In this document: one piece after another, positions 7,810-13,743 of the stretch
Layout of the letters: every line of letters begins with the position of its first letter
Numbering within the stretch: the stretch's first letter is position 1
Assembly (NCBI GenBank): GCA_030150305.1
Contig: JASLGD010000312.1
Span: forward strand, 1 to 15,675
Length of the DNA stretch: 15,675 nt
Direction: 5' to 3'
Source: Caldimonas sp.
GTDB taxonomy: Bacteria; Pseudomonadota; Gammaproteobacteria; Burkholderiales; Burkholderiaceae_C
Notes under the pieces: generated by a model
Told to the model about the DNA's origin: nothing
Databases searched by the model: none
Seen by the model: only the letters and a program-made list of their open reading frames with translations
Made by a program: the position numbers and the translations under genes

Positions 7810-8310
7810 ATGACTGAGCGCGATCGGGTGGCGACGACGGACGCTGCGCAAGGCGCGGTCCCGTCGCGCACGGCGCCGCCCCGGCCCGACCGTCACGTCC
7901 GATCCCCGGGCGACAAGTACGCGCTCGACGTCGGTCCGAGCGCGATCGACGGCCGCGGCGCGTTCGCCGGCGAGCCGATCCCGGCGCGGCGCAAGATCGG
8001 CGAGATCCGCGGCGAAGCGCTGACCGTCAAGGAGGCGCGGCGCCGCGCCAAAATGCAGCGCCGGATCATGATGGTCGAGGTGAGCGCGCGGACCGCGATC
8101 GACGCCTCGGCGTCGACGCACGCGCTTCGTTTCACGAACCACTCGTGCCGCCCCAACGCCGTGCTGCGCATCCGCGACGGACGCGTCGAGCTGTACGCGC
8201 TGCGCGACCTGAAGGCCGGCGAGGAGATCACGGTCGACTACGGCGAGACGCACCACGAGGGGCGGCTTCGCTGCCGCTGCGGCGCGCCGGGCTGCGTCGG
8301 TCGGATCTAG
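7810..8310 (+). CDS. SET-domain protein lysine methyltransferase-like
   Basis: From the ATG at 7810 the protein is 166 residues and consists of one SET domain with a post-SET tail. Visible motifs are GRGAFA (48-53) near the start of the domain, the core RFTNHSCRPN (107-116), GEEITVDYG (137-145) and the zinc-binding CxCx4C (CRCGAPGC, 155-162). With Cys113 of NHSC this gives the four cysteines expected for the post-SET zinc site. The family transfers methyl groups from S-adenosylmethionine to lysine side chains; the target here is unknown. The first 30 residues are low-complexity and probably disordered. A GTG at 7789 would add seven residues. No strong Shine-Dalgarno is seen for either start. 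It is a stand-alone gene on the same strand as its neighbours. Confidence 0.87.
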   Translation: MTERDRVATTDAAQGAVPSRTAPPRPDRHVRSPGDKYALDVGPSAIDGRGAFAGEPIPARRKIGEIRGEALTVKEARRRAKMQRRIMMVEVSARTAIDASASTHALRFTNHSCRPNAVLRIRDGRVELYALRDLKAGEEITVDYGETHHEGRLRCRCGAPGCVGRI

Positions 8311-8349
8311 CGCAGGCGATTTCGCCCGGGCGCGGTCGTCGTCGTTTCC

Positions 8350-8369
8350 GAACAGCGTGCTCGCTGTTC
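8350..8369. promoter_or_regulatory. perfect inverted repeat between SET and SDR genes
   Basis: Arms GAACAGCG (8350-8357) and CGCTGTTC (8362-8369) are perfect complements with a 4-base centre TGCT. It lies 39 bases after the SET stop and 113 bases before the SDR start. There is no T-tract, so it could be a terminator for the SET gene or a protein-binding dyad controlling the SDR gene. Confidence 0.45.
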
Positions 8370-8482
8370 ACTGGCGCCCTGTGTGCAGGTCGCCGGGTCG
8401 CGTGCAATGGTGCGTCCGCGGTGCCGCTCGCGCGCTCGGTATGCCGATTGCCCGCTGCGGGCCTGCAACGAAAGGACACTGC

Positions 8483-9244
8483 ATGCAGCGCTTCGTCGGC
8501 AAAACCGTCGTCGTCACCGGCGCCGGGTCGGGAATCGGTCGCGGCGTCGCCGAGCGCTTCGCCGCCGAAGGCGCGAACGTCGTCCTCGCCGGCCGGACGC
8601 GATCGAAGCTCGACGACGTCGCGCGCGAGCTCGACGCCGCGCGAACGCTCGTGCAGCCGTGCGACGTGGCGCGCGTCGACGAGGTCGAGCGCCTCGTGCA
8701 AGCCGCGGTCGAGCGCTTCGGCGGCCTCGACGTGATGGTCAACAACGCCGGCGTCGCGCCCGAAGGAACGGCGACCGAGACCGGCCTCGACGACTGGCGG
8801 CACGCCCTCGACATCGACCTGAGCGGCACCTTCTACGGCTGTCGCGCGGCGCTTCCGCATCTGCTGAAGAGCCGCGGCTCGATCGTCAACGTCGCCTCGG
8901 TCTCCGGCCTCGGCGCCGACTGGGCGCTGACGCCGTACAACGCGGCCAAGGGCGGCGTCGTCAATCTCACGCGCGCGCTCGCGCTCGACTATGCGCGCCA
9001 GGGCGTGCGCGTCAACGCGGTCTGCCCGTCGCTCACGCGCAGCGACATGACCCGCGACATGCTCGACGACGCCGAGCTGATGGCGCGCTTCATGGAGCGG
9101 CTGCCGCTTGGTCGCCCGGCCGAGCCTGCCGACATCGCCGGCGTCGTCGCGTTCCTCGCCAGCGACGACGCGAGATTCGTCACCGGCGTCAACCTCCCGG
9201 TCGACGGCGGCTTGACGGCATCGAACGGCCAGCCGCGCATGTAG
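8483..9244 (+). CDS. short-chain dehydrogenase/reductase (SDR, FabG-like)
   Basis: This 253-residue protein is a full-length classical SDR. It has the nucleotide motif TGAGSGIG near the N-terminus, NNAG in the middle, and the catalytic Ser in NVASVSG followed by YNAAK (YxxxK). The C-terminal FVTGVNLPVDGG is typical. A glycine-arginine after the second strand (LAGRTRSKL) favours NADP(H), though this is only a tendency. The family reduces or oxidises alcohol/ketone groups; the substrate cannot be read from sequence, and FabG-type or secondary-alcohol roles are both possible. The ATG at 8483 has AAAGGA (8471-8476) at six-base spacing, which fixes the start; the frame is open further upstream but without protein-like sequence. 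It stands alone. Confidence 0.9.
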   Translation: MQRFVGKTVVVTGAGSGIGRGVAERFAAEGANVVLAGRTRSKLDDVARELDAARTLVQPCDVARVDEVERLVQAAVERFGGLDVMVNNAGVAPEGTATETGLDDWRHALDIDLSGTFYGCRAALPHLLKSRGSIVNVASVSGLGADWALTPYNAAKGGVVNLTRALALDYARQGVRVNAVCPSLTRSDMTRDMLDDAELMARFMERLPLGRPAEPADIAGVVAFLASDDARFVTGVNLPVDGGLTASNGQPRM

Positions 9245-9246
9245 AC

Positions 9247-9266
9247 GCCGGGTGAAGATGCCCGGC
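9247..9266 (+). terminator. candidate hairpin terminator after SDR gene
   Basis: A 6-bp stem GCCGGG / CCCGGC with an 8-base loop begins two bases after the SDR stop. No T-tract follows. Position right after a monocistronic gene is the main support. Confidence 0.35.
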
Positions 9267-9480
9267 GCCGTCTTCGGCGTGGGCATGCGTCGAACGTCCT
9301 GATCGCGCACGACGTCGGCGCCGACGTCGCCGCCAGATCCCTCGGCGCACGCGCCGCGTAGCGGGCGCGGCCGCTCGAGGCAGCGTGCGACGCCACTGTC
9401 TTTCGGAGGATGGCCGAGCGCCGTCGCGTCGCGGAGCCTCGCGGCCGCGGCATGTGCCGTGACACCACCCGGTTGCACCG

Positions 9481-10047
9481 ATGCGAACGAACAGCTCTTC
9501 GAACGCCGCCTCCAGACGCGCCCTCAACGTCGCCGCGCTCGCGGCGTCGCTCGTCGGCATCAGCGCGTGCTACGTGATCCCGATCGACCCGCGCACGGGT
9601 CAGCCGTATCCGTCGACGGTGCACGACGCATCGACGGCGACCATGACGCCGCCGCTGCCGACGCCGACGCCGGTCGCCGCGGCGCCGACGCTCATCAGCG
9701 TTCGCCTGTACCCGGTCAACGCGCAGGCCAACAAGGCCGGCCTGCTGACCGCGCAAGTCGTCGACAACAACGCCGGGCACGGCACGTTCACGGTGCCGTA
9801 TCTGGGCGACACGCTGCAGGGCGAATCGACGCGGGTCGACGCGGGCTACGGCGCGTTCGGCAGGATCCACCAGCAGGTGCTCGGGCCGGCGCCGCGCACG
9901 TTCTCGGGCCGCCGCGGCATCGCGAACGCGTTCGGCGCCCACGGCGTCAACGCGCAATGCGAATACGTGCTGACCGGCCCCGGCGCGGGAACCGGCGTCT
10001 GCCAGTTCTCCGACGGCGCCAACTACCAGATGCACTTCGGCGGCTGA
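9481..10047 (+). CDS. putative lipoprotein of unknown function
   Basis: This 188-residue protein has a basic N-terminus (RR at 12-13), a hydrophobic stretch and a lipobox-like ISAC with Cys30, so it is probably a lipid-anchored envelope protein. A Pro/Thr-rich linker (about 33-72) follows. The remainder is a compact domain with ISVRLYPVNAQANKAG, then GTFTVPYLGDTLQGESTR, then RGIANAFGAHG, Cys-containing NAQCEYVLTG and a final GVCQFSDGANYQMHF. Two cysteines in that domain could pair. I recognise no named family; the domain looks like a small beta-rich fold. No clear Shine-Dalgarno precedes the ATG, so a nearby alternative start is possible. It precedes the gene pair at 10203 by 155 bases on the same strand. 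Confidence 0.72.
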   Translation: MRTNSSSNAASRRALNVAALAASLVGISACYVIPIDPRTGQPYPSTVHDASTATMTPPLPTPTPVAAAPTLISVRLYPVNAQANKAGLLTAQVVDNNAGHGTFTVPYLGDTLQGESTRVDAGYGAFGRIHQQVLGPAPRTFSGRRGIANAFGAHGVNAQCEYVLTGPGAGTGVCQFSDGANYQMHFGG

Positions 10048-10106
10048 GCGAGGCGAGGGCGAGCCAGCGACGAGCGTTGGCGCCCGGCGCGATCGCGGCG
10101 TTCCGC

Positions 10107-10135
10107 TCGTCAGCGACCGCGAAACGTTCAATACT
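10107..10135 (+). promoter_or_regulatory. possible sigma70-like promoter for the 10203-10981 pair
   Basis: TCGTCA (10107-10112) and AATACT (10130-10135) each match four of six consensus positions and are 17 bases apart. This is the most AT-rich patch in the gap, 68 bases before the start codon. Matches this loose occur by chance, so confidence is low. Confidence 0.3.
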
Positions 10136-10202
10136 GCGCGGCCGTTCGACGGAGTGGTCCTTGAACGCGCATCGATGGCCTGACTGAAGGAGAGAGACCG
10201 AC

Positions 10203-10595
10203 ATGGGTAAATCGAACTGCTGCTGCTGTGCCTACTCGACGCCTCCCTGGTGGGTGACCATGGGCTATGCGCCGCCTGCCGGGCAGCCCGGTCACGCGAG
10301 CGGGACCGGTGCAGTGGCGCCGCCGCCAGGGCAGGGCGCGGGCGCGAGCAACCCGAGGCCGCCGGGTCTCGGCGGAATCATCGGCGGAGTGGGCAACGCG
10401 ATCGGCGGCGTCGTCGGCGGCGTCGGCAATGCGATCGGCGGCGAGATCAGCGGCGTCGGCAATGCGGTCGGCGGCGTCATCGGCGGGGTCGGCAACGCGG
10501 TCGGCACCGTTCTCGGCGATGCCGGACACGCCGCCGGCTCGGTGATCAACGGCGTCGCCAACGGCATCGGATCGGTCCTCGGCTCGCTGCTCTAG
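10203..10595 (+). CDS. Cys-cluster, glycine-rich repeat protein of unknown function
   Basis: This 130-residue protein begins MGKSNCCCCAYSTPPWW: four cysteines in a row at 6-9 with aromatic residues right after. A Pro/Gly linker (about 22-55) follows. Residues 59-130 are six and a half tandem copies of an 11-residue unit, best seen as xIGGVGNAIGG, decaying toward the C-terminus (VLGDAGHAAGS, VINGVANGIGS, VLGSLL). Hydrophobic residues alternate with Gly and small residues, as in glycine-zipper or membrane-inserting helices. There is no standard signal peptide. A strong AAGGAGAG (10187-10194) at eight-base spacing fixes the start. The stop TAG sits inside the Shine-Dalgarno region of the next gene, so the pair is coupled. 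I do not recognise the family; a membrane-active or surface-associated role is only a guess. Confidence 0.75.
   Translation: MGKSNCCCCAYSTPPWWVTMGYAPPAGQPGHASGTGAVAPPPGQGAGASNPRPPGLGGIIGGVGNAIGGVVGGVGNAIGGEISGVGNAVGGVIGGVGNAVGTVLGDAGHAAGSVINGVANGIGSVLGSLL
10377..10592 (+). repeat. 33-base in-frame tandem repeat
   Basis: About six and a half copies of a 33-base unit encode the 11-residue repeats of the glycine-rich protein. The first four copies are close (GGCGTCGGCAA is shared almost exactly), the last two are diverged. Because 33 is a multiple of three, all six frames stay open here, which produces false opposite-strand reading frames. Confidence 0.85.
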
Positions 10596-10603
10596 GAGAA
10601 ACC

Positions 10604-10981
10604 ATGAACAACGACAAGGCCAACCAGCTGCTCCTGCTCCAGGTCGCGGTCCCGAGCTCGACCGTCGTCACCGTCGCTGCCGAGGTGCGGATCCTCGAGA
10701 TGCTCGGCATCGTCTCCAATCCGGACATGGTGAAGGCGATGACGCTCACGCTCGCGCTGGTGCCGCCCGACACGCCGGCGATGATGAAGGGCCTGTTCCA
10801 GCTCCTCGCCGGCCTGATCCGGCTCGACCACAAGGCGACGAGCGCGCATCACGATTCGATCAACAAGCACCTCGACAGCCTCGGCTCGGTCGCCGACTCG
10901 GTGCTCACGTTCGGCACCTTCCTGCCGATCTGCGAGACGCTGATGAAGGCCAAGCACAAGAAGCACGGCCGCAAGGACTGA
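10604..10981 (+). CDS. protein of unknown function, partner of the Gly-rich protein
   Basis: This 125-residue protein starts at an ATG with AGGAGA (10594-10599) four bases upstream, eight bases after the preceding stop. Its body is rich in Leu, Val, Met and Ala: LLLLQVAVPSSTVVTVAAEV, MLGIVSNPDMVKAMTLTLALV, then MMKGLFQLLAGLIRL. These may be amphipathic or membrane-associated helices, though none is a clean transmembrane segment. A mixed region HHDSINKHLDSLGSVADSVL follows, and the protein ends in a strongly basic tail KAKHKKHGRKD. No signal peptide is evident. I recognise no family. The tight coupling to the Gly-rich gene suggests a shared function, for example a structural or membrane-acting pair, but nothing in the sequence names it. 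Confidence 0.72.
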   Translation: MNNDKANQLLLLQVAVPSSTVVTVAAEVRILEMLGIVSNPDMVKAMTLTLALVPPDTPAMMKGLFQLLAGLIRLDHKATSAHHDSINKHLDSLGSVADSVLTFGTFLPICETLMKAKHKKHGRKD

Positions 10982-11003
10982 CGCGCGTTCGCGGCCGCGC
11001 GTC
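10980..11003. terminator. bidirectional hairpin between convergent genes
   Basis: A perfect 8-bp stem (GACGCGCG / CGCGCGTC) with an 8-base loop fills most of the 26-base gap between the convergent genes ending at 10981 and 11008. It has no T-tract, but the position and perfect pairing make it a good terminator candidate for both strands. Confidence 0.5.
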
Positions 11004-11007
11004 GCGG

Positions 11008-11859
11008 TCAGCGCGGCACGCGCGCCGCCGCCGCGACGTCGAGCGCGCCTTCGCCGCGCTCGATCGCGAGGTCGAGCATCGCCGCGACCGCGGGCATGAC
11101 GAGGAGATCGACGCCGCCGCGCTGCGCCTCCTCGATCATCAGGCGGACGTCCTTGCGCGCCATCGCGACCTCGAACGACGGCTTGGTGACGTCGCCGGAC
11201 TCGATCCGTGCAGCGCGCGCGGGCAGCAACTGGCCGGGATTGAACTGCTTGAAGAGCGCGAACGCCTCGCCGGTCGGCACGCCGACGGCGTGGGCGAGAC
11301 GATTGACGTCGCCGAGCACGCCGAGGATGCCGAGCAGCGTCAGGTTGCCGAACAGCTTGAACGCGGCGGCGCGCTCGGGCGCTTCGCCGAGGTACGCGAC
11401 GGTGCCGGTCATCTTCTGCAGCTCGGGCAGGAGCGCGTCGTGGCGCGCGCGAGCGCCCGAGACGAGCATGAGGCCGGTGCCCTCGAGCGCGTTCGCAGGC
11501 GCCATGAACACCGGCGCATGCACGAACGTGCGGCCGCGCGCGTCCCATCGCCTGACGCGCTCCGCCGTCGGCGTGACCGCGGTCGTCGTGTGGTCGACGA
11601 TCCACGCCGCCGCCGCGATCCGCTCCGCGAGCGGCTCGAGGACGGCGTCGACCGACGCGTCGTCGGCGAGCGAGAGGTGGATGCGCTCGGCGCCGGCGAG
11701 CGCGGCTGCGGGGTCCGCGAACGCGCGCGCGCCGTCGGCCTCGAGCGCGCGCGCCTTCTCGGCGGTACGGTTCCAGACGTTGACGTCGTGACCGTTGGCG
11801 CGCAGCCGGCGCACGAAGCCGGATCCCATCAGCCCGGTCCCGAAGAAGGCGATCTTCAT
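11008..11859 (-). CDS. beta-hydroxyacid dehydrogenase (3-hydroxyisobutyrate dehydrogenase-like)
   Basis: This 283-residue protein has an N-terminal Rossmann motif GTGLMG (7-12) and NRT (30-32) after the second strand, which favours NADP(H). The catalytic KxxxN is Lys168-Asn172 in FKLFGNLTLL. Length and layout match the 3-hydroxyisobutyrate / tartronate-semialdehyde / GLYR1 family, which oxidise or reduce beta-hydroxyacids or small aldehydes. The usual substrate-binding APVSGG is replaced by APVFMAP (115-121), so the usual substrates should not be assumed. The ATG at 11859 was chosen because MKIAFFGTG begins the Rossmann strand directly; the frame is open upstream to 12054 but that part does not fit the family. 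The ribosome site is weak (CGGGAA). It is a single gene, convergent with the 10604 gene. Confidence 0.87.
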   Translation of the reverse strand: MKIAFFGTGLMGSGFVRRLRANGHDVNVWNRTAEKARALEADGARAFADPAAALAGAERIHLSLADDASVDAVLEPLAERIAAAAWIVDHTTTAVTPTAERVRRWDARGRTFVHAPVFMAPANALEGTGLMLVSGARARHDALLPELQKMTGTVAYLGEAPERAAAFKLFGNLTLLGILGVLGDVNRLAHAVGVPTGEAFALFKQFNPGQLLPARAARIESGDVTKPSFEVAMARKDVRLMIEEAQRGGVDLLVMPAVAAMLDLAIERGEGALDVAAAARVPR

Positions 11860-12304
11860 GTTGTTCCCGTGTTGGTTGCGACCGAAGGGTAGCGCACACT
11901 GTGCCTGGCCGGATCGGGAGGGCGGCATGTTCGAGCGCATCGGGCACATCGAGCTGCTCACCGGCGCCGTCGAGCGAAGGGTCGCCTGCCATGACAACGC
12001 GCTCGCCAGAGCCCGGTGCAAGGCCATCGTCGCCGCGAGATGACGCTCGTGCAATGGGACACCGCGGCGATGAAGACCGGCGGCGTGACGTCGGTGGCGG
12101 TCGAACCGCCTGACAACGGCCTCGACACCTGCGCCCAGGACCAGCGATTCGCAGGCGGCAACGGTCGGCCGCGCGTTGCGCGATCGCTCGCGTTGCGGCG
12201 ACGAACGGCGTCGCGCGCGCCGCGCTTCACGTCGGCTTCATGGGCGCTTCGTCGCACGGCGCGATGATTCCGATCGGCAAGTTCGCCAGATTCCGGAGAG
12301 CTCG
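11860..12304. other. 445-base stretch without a supported gene
   Basis: No convincing gene is seen on either strand. It should contain the promoter and leader of the dehydrogenase (- strand) and those of the exported protein at 12305. A short + frame at 11927-12043 reads MFERIGHIELLTGAVERR and then loses sense; this start resembles the N-terminus of some IS66/IS3-type helix-turn-helix transposase subunits (pattern IEVLTGxERRRRW). It could be a decayed insertion-sequence remnant, but the match is short. The rest (12044-12304) has no recognisable motif. Confidence 0.4.
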
Positions 12305-13057
12305 ATGCGCCCACGTTTCGCAACCGCCGTCCTCGTCGCTGCCGTGCTCGCGCTCGCTGTCGGCGCAGCACGCGCAGCGCCGCCCGCCGAGCCCGGCACG
12401 CTGTTGCGCGAAGGCGTCTGGGGCAACGGCGTCGGCCAGTACGAGGTTCCGGCGACGCTGGCCACGCTGGCGCCGGCCGCGTGGCCGCACGACGGCTGGG
12501 TCCGGCTCTCGATCGACAAGGCCGGCGTGCACAGCGAGCGCGTCGCCGTCGAGCGCGGCGAGGTACCTGCGTTCCTGGAGTCGATCATCGCGCAGCTCGG
12601 CACGGAAGCGCCCGACGTCATGGTCGAGGTCCCCGACCGGATCTTCCTGCGCGTCCCCGGCGTGCAGCTGCGCGAAGGCACGCTCGCCGCGTACCGCTTC
12701 AGGAACGGCACAACGCACCTGACGCCCGAGCTCGACTTTCGCTACGAGCTCGAGCTCGACGGCCGCGCGTTCGCCTTCACCGTCCAGAACGGCCGCCGCA
12801 CCGCGAGCGGTGCGAGCTACGGCAGCGGCGCGCTCTACACGATCGAGTACGACGGCGAACGCTACGAGTACCTGCTCGGCGAGTTCGGCTGGGATTCGTA
12901 CGTCGAAGCGATCGCCGACCTCGACGGCGACGGCAAGCCCGACTTCATCGTCCGCGTCGCCGGCAACAACAGCGGCTACGAGGCGGTGCTGCTGTCGTCG
13001 AAGGCGCGGCCGGGTCGCAACGTGCCGACGGCGTCGCTCGTCAACGGCGGCTGCTGA
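12305..13057 (+). CDS. exported protein with a Ca-binding-like DxDxDG motif
   Basis: This 250-residue protein has a Sec signal peptide (MRPRFATAVLVAAVLALAVG, cleavage likely after ARA at 22-24). The mature part is beta-rich. It includes a segment on an applied property (WVRLSIDKAGVHSERV), DVMVEVPDRIFLRVPG, FRYELELDGRAFAFTVQNGRR and an aromatic stretch TIEYDGERYEYLLGEFGWD. Near the end DLDGDGKPD (205-213) is a DxDxDGxxD calcium-loop pattern as in FG-GAP/VCBS and EF-hand-like repeats, followed by FIVRVAGNNSGYEAVLLSS. It ends in GGC, the only cysteine. I do not recognise the family. CGGAGAG (12293-12299) five bases before the ATG supports the start. It is probably periplasmic or secreted. Confidence 0.75.
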   Translation: MRPRFATAVLVAAVLALAVGAARAAPPAEPGTLLREGVWGNGVGQYEVPATLATLAPAAWPHDGWVRLSIDKAGVHSERVAVERGEVPAFLESIIAQLGTEAPDVMVEVPDRIFLRVPGVQLREGTLAAYRFRNGTTHLTPELDFRYELELDGRAFAFTVQNGRRTASGASYGSGALYTIEYDGERYEYLLGEFGWDSYVEAIADLDGDGKPDFIVRVAGNNSGYEAVLLSSKARPGRNVPTASLVNGGC

Positions 13058-13075
13058 GCGCGCCGCGCCGCGCTC
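13056..13075 (+). terminator. candidate hairpin terminator
   Basis: A perfect 7-bp stem (GAGCGCG / CGCGCTC) with a 6-base loop starts inside the stop codon of the 12305 gene. No T-tract follows. It would separate this gene from the one at 13243. Confidence 0.4.
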
Positions 13076-13242
13076 TCGTCGGCCAGCAGTCGCGACGCGA
13101 ACCCGCCGCCGCTCCGGCATCGCCATCGTCTGCGCGCGTCCGACGCACGAGCGGTCGGACCGTTCGTCGCGCCAGGCGAGGACCGCAAAGACCCCCGGCC
13201 GCAAAATGCGGCGATCGGCCAGCGCGCCTCGGGGAGCCTACG

Positions 13243-13635
13243 ATGAAACGCCGAGCATTCATGGTCTCGTTCGGACACGCCGCGTCCATCGTCGCGCTGG
13301 CCTCGACCGCCGCAGCCAGCTGGGCACAGCGGCCGGCCAACCCGATCGCCGGGCCGCCGCGCCCCGGCGGGGTGTTCGGCCCCGGGCGCTTTCCTGCCGC
13401 CTCCGACGGCGTCAATCGAACGCTGCCGCCCGGGCTCTTCGTCGTGCGCACCGTCAACGCGCGGGAGAACCTGCTGCAGCTGAGCGATGCCGACGGGCGG
13501 ACGGCGCGCGTTCTCGTCGACCCCGCGATCTTCGACCTGACCGAGCTCAAGTCCGGCGACGAAGTGCTGGTCGACTTCGTCGTGCGGACGAGCGCAGACG
13601 CGCCGTTGCGAGCCGCCGGCATCTGGGTCAAGTAG
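13243..13635 (+). CDS. small exported protein of unknown function
   Basis: This 130-residue protein starts MKRRAFMVSFGHAASIVALA; the twin arginine followed by AFM is Tat-like but lacks the full consensus, so Sec export is as likely. Cleavage probably falls after AASWA near residue 28. A Pro/Gly-rich linker (PANPIAGPPRPGGVFGPGRFP) follows. The last 65 residues form a small beta-rich domain: GLFVVRTVNARENLLQLSDADGR, TARVLVDPAIFDLTELKSGDEVLVDFVV, ending AAGIWVK. The pattern of a short strand, a turn and a GDEVLVDF strand is like an OB-type or SH3-like barrel, but this is only a shape argument. GGGGAG (13231-13236) at six-base spacing fixes the start. A small hairpin (CCGCA/TGCGG, 13199-13211) lies upstream. 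No family is recognised. Confidence 0.75.
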   Translation: MKRRAFMVSFGHAASIVALASTAAASWAQRPANPIAGPPRPGGVFGPGRFPAASDGVNRTLPPGLFVVRTVNARENLLQLSDADGRTARVLVDPAIFDLTELKSGDEVLVDFVVRTSADAPLRAAGIWVK

Positions 13636-13704
13636 CGCGCAGCGATCTTCGGCGCGGCTCGTTTCGGCGAGGACAACCGCGTTCTTCACGACCTGCTGCT
13701 TTCT

Positions 13705-13735
13705 GTGCGCTGCATTCGCGACGCATTCAGCGCAC
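13705..13735. terminator. inverted repeat between convergent genes
   Basis: Perfect 8-bp arms GTGCGCTG (13705-13712) and CAGCGCAC (13728-13735) flank a 15-base loop, between the convergent stops at 13635 and 13744. It begins nine bases past the stop of the minus-strand gene. No T-tract is present. Likely a terminator for the minus-strand operon. Confidence 0.42.
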
Positions 13736-13743
13736 GCGCCCCG

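Noticed and set aside
8352..8367. LexA-like SOS box in the dyad upstream of the SDR gene
   Set aside because: The half-sites read ACAG-N8-CTGT, the reverse order of the CTGT-N8-ACAG box, so it is not a LexA site.
9267..9480. Possible small gene in the gap between the SDR and lipoprotein genes
   Set aside because: Frames crossing it are Arg/Ala-rich shadows running into neighbouring genes; no start with a ribosome site was found.
10128..10529. Opposite-strand frame with ADRIADAADDA-type repeats
   Set aside because: It is the mirror of the 33-base repeats of the Gly-rich gene; repeats whose length is a multiple of three stay open in every frame. It has no ribosome site.
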